DNA of 64,000 bases, from contig NZ_CP108383.1 of assembly GCF_035958815.1 (NCBI RefSeq), positions 4,464,001-4,528,000 of the forward strand, written 5' to 3'. The notes under the pieces were generated by a model, which saw only the letters and a program-made list of their open reading frames with translations, had not been told where the DNA came from and made no database searches. The position numbers and the translations under genes are program-made. Within the stretch, counting starts at the first letter, position 1; every line of letters starts with the position of its first letter. The DNA is from Nocardia sp. NBC_01327. Its GTDB lineage: Bacteria > Actinomycetota > Actinomycetes > Mycobacteriales > Mycobacteriaceae. This document shows positions 1-7,747 of the stretch, one piece after another.

Positions 1-2
1 GT

Positions 3-1031
3 GCGACTGCAGTTCCGGTCTTCATCGGCGCGTTCAGCGGCGCTCCCTCGGGGCTGACGAGACTCAACAGCTGGCTCGACGTCCAGGACCAGGTGTCCGA
101 TTCCGGCGCAGAGGGGGAGGGCGCTGGGACGGCGTTGAAGCCCGTATTGCGCGGGTACTTCGAGAATGGCGGCGGATACTGCTACGTGGCCAGCACCGTT
201 GACAGCAGCCTGGCCGGCACCCTCGAGCAGGTGAACGCGCTCGACGACGTGACGATGCTGATCGCGCCGGGCCTGTGGGACCAGGGTGCCGAGGCGGCCC
301 GCGAATGGGCCTACGCCTTGATCGCGTACGCGGACGAGCACCAGGCGATGGCGATCCTGCATACGGACCAGGGACAAACCCCTGCTCAGGCCCGAGAGAC
401 ACTGGACGACTGGAAAATTGATTCGGACCACGCGGTCATGTACTACCCGTGGCTGATTCCGACCGGAGGTGAGGCGGCGGTGCCACCGTCCGGAGTCCTC
501 GCGGGTATCTGGGGGAGGGTCGACCGCGAGCGGGGCGTGTGGAGGGCCCCGGCCAACGTTGCTGTCAGGGGCGTCGCCAGCCTGGAGTGGGAAGTTTCCG
601 ATTCAGAACAGGGTGCCCTCGGCAACATCAACCCCCTGCGTAGCTACTCGGATACGGGGATCCTGGTGTGGGGTGCCCGGACATTGCGGGACACCGACAG
701 TTGGCGCTACATCCCGGTCCGACGTCTGTTCAATGCCGCCGAACGCGATATCCAACGCGCCATGCGGTTCGCGGTTTTCGAGCCCAACACCCCTCCCACC
801 TGGGAGCGGGTGCGGTCGGCGGTCGACAACTACCTGTACAACCTCTGGACATCCGGGGCCTTGCTGGGCAACACACCCGAGGAGGCGTACTTCGTCCAGG
901 TCGGAAAGGGCATCACCATGACCGATCAGGACATCGCCCAGAACAAGCTCATCCTCAAGTTCGGCCTGGCGGCCGTCAGGCCGGCCGAGTTCATCATTGC
1001 GCAACTCACGATCATCGTGGGCGAGGGCTGA
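3..1031 (+). CDS. Contractile tail sheath protein (5' end outside window)
   Basis: Reads in frame from base 3, so the N-terminus lies outside the window; 342 residues are visible. The first residues (TAVPVFIGAFSG) match the start of the conserved sheath core, where sheath proteins of phages and contractile injection systems have a TAVP-F-G segment about 25 residues after their start. Later landmarks are YFENGGGYCYV, VPPSGVLAGIWGR-D-RGVW-APAN and NPLRSYSDTGILVWGART, all typical of the sheath C-terminal domain. The role in known systems is to polymerise around an inner tube and contract. No tube, baseplate or spike gene follows: the next gene is an encapsulin shell protein. It may be the last gene of a tail-like locus upstream or a lone sheath. 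Family assignment is firm; functional context is unknown. Confidence 0.88.
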   Translation, partial: ATAVPVFIGAFSGAPSGLTRLNSWLDVQDQVSDSGAEGEGAGTALKPVLRGYFENGGGYCYVASTVDSSLAGTLEQVNALDDVTMLIAPGLWDQGAEAAREWAYALIAYADEHQAMAILHTDQGQTPAQARETLDDWKIDSDHAVMYYPWLIPTGGEAAVPPSGVLAGIWGRVDRERGVWRAPANVAVRGVASLEWEVSDSEQGALGNINPLRSYSDTGILVWGARTLRDTDSWRYIPVRRLFNAAERDIQRAMRFAVFEPNTPPTWERVRSAVDNYLYNLWTSGALLGNTPEEAYFVQVGKGITMTDQDIAQNKLILKFGLAAVRPAEFIIAQLTIIVGEG

Positions 1032-1376
1032 AGGGTCCAGCTCCGAGCCTGCGTGAGATCTCTTCTCGTTCAACCGGACTCGGCCGTGTCCGGTTGCGGT
1101 GCCTTGGCGCGGGGCGGACGCCGCGGACGGACTCGGGCATTGGATATGACCGACGGGTTCGGTGCCCAGTCGATCGGTAGTCGAGTCTGATCGTTCTGGA
1201 TGTCGTTGCACGCCGGTTTATTTGATTTCAACCCCGCGATGTCGGCTCGGATCTATCCTTTTCAGCAGCAAGTCCGATGGACGGCAAGCGCCGGAAAGCC
1301 GAGAGCGGCGGGCCGGTCATTGTGGTTGCTTTCGTGTGGCACTCTCCAATTCACCTCTTCGATTGGTGGTCGAGTC
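1032..1376. other. Intergenic region between tail sheath and encapsulin genes
   Basis: 345 bases with no convincing gene. It opens with a hairpin at 1071-1096. An in-frame upstream extension of the encapsulin frame begins at 1200, but its codons are less GC-biased and the peptide does not look like an encapsulin arm, so I treat it as leader. No clear -35/-10 pair could be fixed by eye. Confidence 0.5.
1071..1096 (+). terminator. Hairpin after tail sheath gene
   Basis: Perfect 9-bp arms CAACCGGAC and GTCCGGTTG with an 8-base loop, 40 bases after the sheath stop codon. No U-tract follows, as is usual in high-GC actinobacteria. This placement suggests the sheath and encapsulin are separate transcription units. 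Confidence 0.5.
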
Positions 1377-2813
1377 ATGCCTGAAACAACAGCAGAAGTG
1401 AGCCCAGACGTCAACGGGCACAATGGAACTGGACATCTCAGCCTCAGTACTGCGGCCGCGCGGAAGTTGGCGGCGACCACCAAGTCTGTTCCACAGATGC
1501 AAAGCATCACCCCGCGTTGGCTGCTCGGACTACTGCCGTGGGTCGAGGCGCGCGGTGGCGCGTACCGAGTCAACCGGCGAATGAACTACACGCTGGGTGA
1601 CGGACGGCTGGACTTCCACACCACCGGCGACGAGGTGCAGGTGATTCCGGCCGAGCTGACCGAACTGCCCTGGTTGCGGACATTCGCAGACACGGACGTG
1701 CTGGATGCCCTGGCAGGCAGGTTCACTCGACACGAATACGAACCCGGCGAGGTCTTGGTAGCGGCCGGCGCCCCGGCCGACGAACTCTATCTGCTCGTTC
1801 ACGGCCGCCTCGCGAAACTCAGTGAAGGCGAATTCGGGCAGGAGTCGACCCTGGAAATCATCGCCGACGGCGACTATTTCGGCGACGAGGCACTGGTCGG
1901 TCCCGACTGCGCCTGGAGCTACTCGGTCAAGGCCACCACCTCCTGCACGGTCATGTCGTTGCCCAAGACGGCCTTTCAGGAACTGCTCGAGCAATCGGGC
2001 ACACTGCGCAGCCAGCTGGACCGCTACCAGCAGACCGTGGACAAAGCGCAAAACGTCCACGGCGAGGCCGACGTGGAGGTCATTTCCGGTCATCGCGGAG
2101 AGGTGCCCATCGCCGGCACCTTCGTGGATTACGAGCTCAAGCCTCGCGAATACGAGCTGAGCATCGCCCAGACCATCCTGCGCGTGCACACCCGCGTCTC
2201 CGACCTCTACAACGAGCCGATCGACCAGCTCGAGCAGCAGTTGCGACTGACCATCGAAGCGGTGCGCGAGCGTCAGGAGTACGAGCTGGTCAACAACAAG
2301 GAATTCGGTCTGCTGCACAACGCGGACTTCAGCCAGCGCGTCTATACCCGCAGCGGCCCGCCCACCCCGCACGATATGGATCAGCTGCTCAATACGGTGT
2401 GGAAGAACCCCAGTTTCATTCTGGCGCACCCGGAAGCCATCGCCGCGTTCCACGACGAGTGCACCCGTCAGGGCGTTTCCCCCGAGATCATCCATGTCCT
2501 CGGCGGCCGGGTCTCCGCGTGGCGTGGCGTGCCCATCTATCCCTGCTGGAAGATCCCGATCAGCGACCGGCGAACCACCTCGATGATCGTGATGCGCACC
2601 GGCGAGACCGAGCAGGGTGTCATCGGCCTGCGCAAGACCGGCCTGGTCGATGAGCGCGAGCCCGGTCTGAGCGTGCGATTCATGTGCATCGATCAGCAGG
2701 CGATCGTCAACTATCTGATCACCTGTTATTACTCGCTGGCCGTCCTGGTGCCGGATGCGCTGGGCGTTCTGGAGAACGTTCAGCTCGGGAGCGTCAATGG
2801 CCATCAGCGCTGA
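1377..2813 (+). CDS. Family 2B encapsulin nanocompartment shell protein
   Basis: 478 residues from the ATG at 1377, close to the usual length of the family. Family 2B encapsulins are HK97-fold proteins that self-assemble into closed shells and carry a cyclic-nucleotide-binding-like domain inserted in the E-loop. Here residues 1-95 form the N-terminal arm (VNRRMNYTLGDGRLDF). Residues about 95-215 are the CNB-like domain (YEPGEVLVAAG, ADELYLLVHGRL, DYFGDEALVG). Residues 225-478 are the HK97 core, with the segment RVSDLYNEPIDQLEQQLRLT followed by ELVNNKEFGLL, shared with SrpI-type encapsulins. The last 17 bases overlap the next gene, a fused prenyl synthase-terpene cyclase, the kind of enzyme reported as cargo of 2B shells. 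Family assignment is confident. Cargo loading and ligand binding by the CNB domain are inferred. Confidence 0.93.
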   Translation: MPETTAEVSPDVNGHNGTGHLSLSTAAARKLAATTKSVPQMQSITPRWLLGLLPWVEARGGAYRVNRRMNYTLGDGRLDFHTTGDEVQVIPAELTELPWLRTFADTDVLDALAGRFTRHEYEPGEVLVAAGAPADELYLLVHGRLAKLSEGEFGQESTLEIIADGDYFGDEALVGPDCAWSYSVKATTSCTVMSLPKTAFQELLEQSGTLRSQLDRYQQTVDKAQNVHGEADVEVISGHRGEVPIAGTFVDYELKPREYELSIAQTILRVHTRVSDLYNEPIDQLEQQLRLTIEAVRERQEYELVNNKEFGLLHNADFSQRVYTRSGPPTPHDMDQLLNTVWKNPSFILAHPEAIAAFHDECTRQGVSPEIIHVLGGRVSAWRGVPIYPCWKIPISDRRTTSMIVMRTGETEQGVIGLRKTGLVDEREPGLSVRFMCIDQQAIVNYLITCYYSLAVLVPDALGVLENVQLGSVNGHQR

Positions 2814-4929
2814 GCCGGGAGCCGACCCCTTCCTCCGCGCCCGCCGGTTGATCGCCCCGGGTCTGCGCGCCGCGGCGGATCGGATGAGCCCGTCACTGCG
2901 CAAGGTGATCGGCTATCACTTCGGCTGGTGGGACGAGCACGGCGACCCGGTGGCGGAGAACAGCGGCAAGGTACTGCGACCCGTCCTGGCCATGCTCGCG
3001 GCCGAAGCGGTCGGCGGCACCGCCGAGCGTGCGACCAACGCGGCCGTCGCCGTTGAACTGGCGCACAACTTTTCGCTCCTGCACGACGACATCATGGACG
3101 AGGACCGCGTCCGCCGCCATCGGCCCACCGCGTGGACCGTTTTCGGGGTGCCCGCCGCGATCCTGGCCGGTGACGCGCTGAGCACCCTGGCGGCGGAGGC
3201 CCTGGTGGCCGACGGCCCACCGCTGGCCACCGACGGGGTGCCCCGGCTGCACGAGGCGCTGCTGCGTCTCGACGACGGCCAAGCCGCGGACCTGGGCTTC
3301 GAGGGTCGTGCCGATGTGCCGCTGGCGGAATGCGTGGCGATGGCACGCGACAAGACCAGCGCGTTGTTCGCCGCCGCCTGCGAACTCGGCGCCATGTCTG
3401 CCGGTGCGTCACCCCAAAGGGTCTGGCAGCTGCGCCAATTCGGTGAACATCTCGGCCTGGTATTTCAACTGGTCGACGATCTCCTGGGCATCTGGGGTGA
3501 TCCGGCCGCGACCGGAAAGCCCGTCATGTCCGACCTGCGCGCTCGCAAGAAGTCGCTACCGGTGGTGGCCGCGCTGGATGCGGGCAATAGCGCTTCGGCA
3601 CGCCTGGCCGAGTTGTATTGCGGTGCAGCGCCATTGGACGAGGATGCGCTGCGAACCTGTGTCGGCCTCATCGAGGAGGCCGGCGGGCGCACGTGGGCGC
3701 ACCAGGAAGCGCAGCGTCAGCTCGACTTGGCGCTGGCATGTCTGCACGCCGCCAACCCGGAGCGGAAAGCGGCCGCAGAACTCGCCGCCCTGGCGCGACA
3801 ACTCAGCGTGGGCCCGAGCGCATCGCCCCCGGCTACGGCGAAGCCGCTCCAGCTACCGACCTTCGAGGCCCTTCGTCCCGCCCGGCTCAACCCGAACGTG
3901 GAAGCCGCTCGCGCACATGCCCTTTCGTGGGCCAGAGACATGTCCATGTTCACTACGCATGCCGGCAATGAGCCGTGGACCGAGCAACAGTTCGAGAAGG
4001 AGGACTACGCACTGCTGTCCTCCTACATGTTCCCCACCGCTCCCGGAGGCAAGATCGATGTACTCACCGACTGGAATACGTGGTTGTTCTATATCGACGA
4101 CTATTTCGCCAATGCCTGTGCGCCCACCGGCAATTCGACGTCGGTCAAAGCTCAGGTGGCAAGGCTGGGGCAGTTCATGCCGATCGACCTGGCTCAGCAG
4201 GTGCCCGTGGCGACCAGCCCCACCGAACGTGGTCTCGCCGATCTGTGGTCGCGCACCGCGCCGGGCATGTCGCACGACTGGCGGTGCAAGACGCGCGAGC
4301 GAATCGAGCAATGTCTGGGCGGCAACCTCCAGGAGCGGCGTAACCTGCAGCGGCACAACAGCAATCCGATCGACTACCTCGAACTCAAGCGCATCACCAA
4401 TGGCGCTCCGGTGGTCGCGTGCCTGATCGAATACGCCCGAGCGGCGGAGCTGCCCGCCGCGGTCGTGCATGCTCCGGTGTTGCGTTCGCTCGTCGACAGC
4501 GTCAACGACGCGAGCATCCTGGTCAACGACCTCCACTCCTACCAGCGCGAGATAGCGAGCGAGAACGAGCCCGCCAATATGATCTTCGTGCTGCGGAATT
4601 CCCTCGGTTGCGATCTGGACCAAGCGGTGACCATGACCGGCGAACTGGCCCGCTCCCGGCTGCAGCAGTTCGAGTACATCGCCGACGTCGAGGTGCCGGC
4701 GATGCTCACAGAATGCGGCTCGAGCCCGGCCGAGAGTTCGAACGTGCTCGGATACATCGAAAGTCTCCGAGACTGGGTACCGGGCTGGCAGCAATGGTTC
4801 GCGCGAACCGAACGGTACGCGCAGGATCCTGTGCGTACCGCAGGCCACGAGTCGGTGCCCATCCGCCGTCTCGGCGGCCCCACGGGCTTGGGCACCGCCA
4901 CCGCACGCCGACTGCTGCCGAGCCCATGA
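2797..4929 (+). CDS. Fused polyprenyl synthase-terpene cyclase, putative encapsulin cargo
   Basis: 710 residues from the ATG at 2797, which has GGGAG five bases upstream and overlaps the encapsulin stop. Residues 1-335 are a trans-isoprenyl diphosphate synthase: first Asp-rich motif DDIMD at 97-101, second motif VDDLLGIWGD around 226-235, and K-x-SLP afterwards. A Ser/Pro/Ala-rich linker (about 336-352) leads to a class I terpene synthase domain: metal-binding segment DDYF at 434-437, NSE triad NDLHSYQRE at 577-585, terminal Arg-Tyr pair at 673-674. Both active sites look intact, so the protein could make a prenyl diphosphate and cyclise it inside the shell. In fungal chimeric terpene synthases the cyclase is N-terminal and the prenyltransferase C-terminal, the reverse of this order. 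Product and chain length are unknown, and no methyltransferase of the 2-methylisoborneol type is adjacent. Confidence 0.9.
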   Translation: MAISAEPGADPFLRARRLIAPGLRAAADRMSPSLRKVIGYHFGWWDEHGDPVAENSGKVLRPVLAMLAAEAVGGTAERATNAAVAVELAHNFSLLHDDIMDEDRVRRHRPTAWTVFGVPAAILAGDALSTLAAEALVADGPPLATDGVPRLHEALLRLDDGQAADLGFEGRADVPLAECVAMARDKTSALFAAACELGAMSAGASPQRVWQLRQFGEHLGLVFQLVDDLLGIWGDPAATGKPVMSDLRARKKSLPVVAALDAGNSASARLAELYCGAAPLDEDALRTCVGLIEEAGGRTWAHQEAQRQLDLALACLHAANPERKAAAELAALARQLSVGPSASPPATAKPLQLPTFEALRPARLNPNVEAARAHALSWARDMSMFTTHAGNEPWTEQQFEKEDYALLSSYMFPTAPGGKIDVLTDWNTWLFYIDDYFANACAPTGNSTSVKAQVARLGQFMPIDLAQQVPVATSPTERGLADLWSRTAPGMSHDWRCKTRERIEQCLGGNLQERRNLQRHNSNPIDYLELKRITNGAPVVACLIEYARAAELPAAVVHAPVLRSLVDSVNDASILVNDLHSYQREIASENEPANMIFVLRNSLGCDLDQAVTMTGELARSRLQQFEYIADVEVPAMLTECGSSPAESSNVLGYIESLRDWVPGWQQWFARTERYAQDPVRTAGHESVPIRRLGGPTGLGTATARRLLPSP

Positions 4930-4933
4930 CCCG

Positions 4934-4982
4934 CGATCTGCGACTCACACGCCGGGAAAGCGGGTGTGTGAGTCGCAGATCG
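4934..4982. terminator. Long bidirectional terminator hairpin
   Basis: 17-bp perfect inverted repeat (4934-4950 with 4966-4982, arm beginning CGATCTGCGAC) around a 15-base loop, placed between the convergent terpene enzyme gene and the SDR gene. Confidence 0.8.
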
Positions 4983-5036
4983 GGGCTGGGAATCTTAAAG
5001 CAGGGCCTTTGTTCGGCGACTGGTTCGAGGTTGTCG

Positions 5037-5843
5037 CTAGAGCGAATCGGCTTTGCTGAGCCAGCCGACGACCGCGCGGGTGACCCAGGGTGGGCCGAGG
5101 CGGACTGCGAGGCCGGTGAGTTTAGTCTGCAGGCCGATAAGGACGTGTGGGCCGCGCAGGCGGTGGTGGTGAGTGGCGGTGCGCCACAGGGCTTCCGCGA
5201 TGTCGTCGGGGGTCAGGTGTACGCCGAGGGTAGTTGCCGATTTCGAGCCGCGGGCCACCTCGTCCATCATTCCGGTGGCCACGAACAGGGGGAGCAGGTC
5301 GTGGACCGGGATGCCGTAGTGCCGCCATTCCAGGTCGAGCGCTTCGGTGAGGTTGCGGACGGCGGCCTTGGTGGCGCCGTAGGTGGCCAGTCCGGGCTGG
5401 CCGTAGAAGGCCGAGGCGGAGGCTAGGTTGACGACCTGGCTGCCGGGCGTGCGGCGCAGGTGCGGCAGTGCGGTGTAGCAGCCGTTGAGGACGCCTTTGA
5501 CGTTCACGTCCACCAGGCGGTGCTGGCGTTCCAGTGAGATATCGCCGAAGGCCCCGGAATAGAGGATGCCCGCATTGTTGACCAGCAGGTCCAGGCGGCC
5601 GGTGGTATCGGTGAACTCCTTCAATGCCTGCTCCCAGCCCGCGGGATCGGTGACGTCGAACGCGCCGGTGACGGTCCGGCCGCCGATTTCCTCGGCGGTG
5701 CGGCGCACCGCGTCGGCGTCGATGTCGTAAAGGCCGACCGTCCAGCCCGCACCTGCGAACCGGGCGGCAATCGCACGGCCGATACCGGCGGCCGCGCCGG
5801 TGATGAGGACGGCGGGCTGGGACGCAGTGGCAGGCTGTGACAT
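5037..5843 (-). CDS. SDR family NAD(P)-dependent oxidoreductase
   Basis: 268 residues, the normal length of a classical short-chain dehydrogenase/reductase. The cofactor motif TGAAAGIG is at 15-22, NNAG at 89-92, and the catalytic Tyr155-x3-Lys159 (YGATK) follows a Ser near 144. The C-terminal part (LLPLFVATGMMDEVARGSK) resembles SDRs acting on lipid-like substrates in mycolate actinobacteria, but the substrate cannot be read from the sequence. The ATG at 5843 has GAGAGG upstream. The esterase gene lies directly upstream on the same strand with a 20-base gap, so the two are probably cotranscribed. Confidence 0.9.
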   Translation of the reverse strand: MSQPATASQPAVLITGAAAGIGRAIAARFAGAGWTVGLYDIDADAVRRTAEEIGGRTVTGAFDVTDPAGWEQALKEFTDTTGRLDLLVNNAGILYSGAFGDISLERQHRLVDVNVKGVLNGCYTALPHLRRTPGSQVVNLASASAFYGQPGLATYGATKAAVRNLTEALDLEWRHYGIPVHDLLPLFVATGMMDEVARGSKSATTLGVHLTPDDIAEALWRTATHHHRLRGPHVLIGLQTKLTGLAVRLGPPWVTRAVVGWLSKADSL

Positions 5844-5863
5844 TCGAGCCTCTCGCGGTCGAT

Positions 5864-6901
5864 TCAGGCGGCGCTGCGGCCGGTGGCGGCCGAATCGATC
5901 ATCGCACGGTGGAACTCGGCGGCGTCGCAGGCGGCATCGCGGCCGTCGGCGAGCAGACCTGCGCCGAGGTGAATGAGGGTGTGCGGCGCGCTGGCCCGGA
6001 TCTGCAACCGCAGCGGCACCTGCGCCTCTTCACAGCGCCGAGCCACCGCAAGTGCGTCGGCAAGCAGCATTTCGCGGGAGCCGACCTGCAGCAGAATCGG
6101 GGGCAGTCCGGTGAAATCGTGATTGACCACCGACCAGCTGGGGTCGAGCACCCCATCGATGGCGATCCCGCGCCGCACCACCATGCCGGGGCCCGCCGCG
6201 GGCAGCACCGCGTCGGCGTGGGCATTGGCATGTGCCATGCGGGCGGTGGAGTCGAAATCGGCCCACGGTGAGGTGACCGAAATCGCCACGGGCAGCGGCA
6301 GACCCTGATCACGCGCGGTCAGCGCCAGGCGCAGTGCCAGGCCGCCGCCGGCGGAATCCCCTGACAGGATGATCTTTTCGGGTGCGAAGCCCTGATCGAG
6401 CAGATAGCGGTACGCGGCGAGCGCGTCGTCGAGGCTCTCATTGGGATGCGCATCGGGCAGTTGCCGGTAGTCGACGGTGAACACCGGCAACTCGCTGATG
6501 CTGCCCAGTCGCGCGGTGTGGCGGCGGTAGCTGTTGAGCCCGCCCGCGATGAACGCACCGCCGTGGAAGTAGAGAATGGCCGCATCCCGCTCGATGCGCG
6601 GATCGGGAATCGGTGCGGTCCACAGCCATTCGGCCTGGAAATCATCGAAGAACACCGGATGCCGGTGCAGCCCGCGCGGCGCGCCCAGAATGCGGGCGGG
6701 CGCCTCCGAGAGCCGGGTGGCCCGGAAGATCAGCTCGGCGGGACCCGGCCCGAAATCGGCCACCCAGGCGCCCGCCCGCAGAAATTGCTGCAGGGTGGTG
6801 CGCAGTACGGGATGCGCGATGCGGGTGCCGATCCGGGCCGGTGGGCTGGTTTCGACGATCACGGACGTGACGGATTCCGAGGTCTGCGGCGACGTTGCCA
6901 C
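5864..6901 (-). CDS. Alpha/beta hydrolase, HSL-type esterase/lipase
   Basis: 345 residues from the GTG at 6901, chosen because AAGGAG sits six bases upstream; an in-frame extension to 7027 lacks such a site. The hormone-sensitive-lipase family is recognised by the oxyanion motif HGGAF (113-117) and nucleophile elbow GDSAG with Ser183. The acid is probably in SREMLLADA and the His in SAPHTLIHLGAG near the C-terminus. Such enzymes hydrolyse short to medium acyl esters in the cytoplasm. No signal peptide is seen. Likely operon with the SDR downstream. Confidence 0.88.
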   Translation of the reverse strand: MATSPQTSESVTSVIVETSPPARIGTRIAHPVLRTTLQQFLRAGAWVADFGPGPAELIFRATRLSEAPARILGAPRGLHRHPVFFDDFQAEWLWTAPIPDPRIERDAAILYFHGGAFIAGGLNSYRRHTARLGSISELPVFTVDYRQLPDAHPNESLDDALAAYRYLLDQGFAPEKIILSGDSAGGGLALRLALTARDQGLPLPVAISVTSPWADFDSTARMAHANAHADAVLPAAGPGMVVRRGIAIDGVLDPSWSVVNHDFTGLPPILLQVGSREMLLADALAVARRCEEAQVPLRLQIRASAPHTLIHLGAGLLADGRDAACDAAEFHRAMIDSAATGRSAA

Positions 6902-7063
6902 GGGGCTCTCCTTGTCCGCGCCGCGAGGGGCCGAAGCGCTGGAACTGTTCTCAGATAGGTCGATGTGTGGCCGGGGCCATTGATCATCTTGACCTGCCGA
7001 GAGCGAATTGTCATGCCCGAGAGGCAAATTCCCTCCGGACCGAGACCTACCTCGCGGATCGGA

Positions 7064-7747
7064 TCAGCGGTCGGTGAGCGCGGATTCGAGCCGTTCGCGC
7101 CCCGGCATGAGCAGCCCGAGCGCATCGCCGAGGTCCCGCAGTCGCGCCGAGGTGGTCGAGAGTGTGAGCCCGGCGACGAGGGCGCCGCGGCGGTCGCGGA
7201 TCGGCACCGTGAGACAGCCGCTGCCGGGCCGCAATTCGTCCACCTGCAGCGCGTAGCCAAGACTGCGGGTCCGCACATCGGACTCGGCCAGAGCGAGGCG
7301 GCCGATGGCGGACACAGTCAGATCGCTGGTGATCGCATGCTCGTGTTCGATCGGATAGTCCGGGTCGGCGTCGAGAATGCGGACTCGGGGCCGAGTGGTG
7401 CCGGTGCGCAGGTATCCCGCCAGATGCACGCCGCCGCGAATACTCCCGCGCAATTGTTCGAGGACCTCGAGCGCCGCGCTGGGAAGTGGTGCGGGCGTGG
7501 CCATTCCGGCCAGTTCGGTCACCTTGCTGCCGAGCGCGAAGCCGCTCAGATCGGGGGTGCGGACCAGATACTCCTGCTGCACCAGCAGATTCAGCAGCCG
7601 GTAGGCGGTCGCGCGCGGCATGGCGAGATTGCGGCTGATCTCGCGCGCGCTCACACCCGGTCCGCAGGCGGCCACCTCCTCGAGCACCACCAGGGCGCTC
7701 AGGACCGCCTTGGGTTGCCGTCCTCCGATGCCCCCGGGTGCGCTCAT
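7064..7747 (-). CDS. IclR family transcriptional regulator
   Basis: 227 residues. An N-terminal winged helix (about 10-70: GVSAREISRNL-MPRATAYRLLNLL) is followed by an IclR-type effector domain, somewhat short for the family (usually about 250). The start ATG at 7747 overlaps the stop of the upstream permease as ATGA, so translation is coupled. A regulator cotranscribed with its transporter suggests it senses the transported compound or a derivative. Given the copper amine oxidase divergent to it, an amine or aryl acid is a reasonable guess. Confidence 0.88.
   Translation of the reverse strand: MSAPGGIGGRQPKAVLSALVVLEEVAACGPGVSAREISRNLAMPRATAYRLLNLLVQQEYLVRTPDLSGFALGSKVTELAGMATPAPLPSAALEVLEQLRGSIRGGVHLAGYLRTGTTRPRVRILDADPDYPIEHEHAITSDLTVSAIGRLALAESDVRTRSLGYALQVDELRPGSGCLTVPIRDRRGALVAGLTLSTTSARLRDLGDALGLLMPGRERLESALTDR

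Noticed and set aside
1200..1376. 59-codon N-terminal extension of the encapsulin
   Set aside because: The extension does not resemble the encapsulin arm, and the ATG at 1377 gives the usual family length.
5023..5036. GGTTCGA-like sequence resembling a tRNA T loop
   Set aside because: No acceptor, D or anticodon stems can be folded around it.
6902..7027. 42-codon N-terminal extension of the esterase
   Set aside because: AAGGAG lies directly before the GTG at 6901, and the extension is low-complexity.
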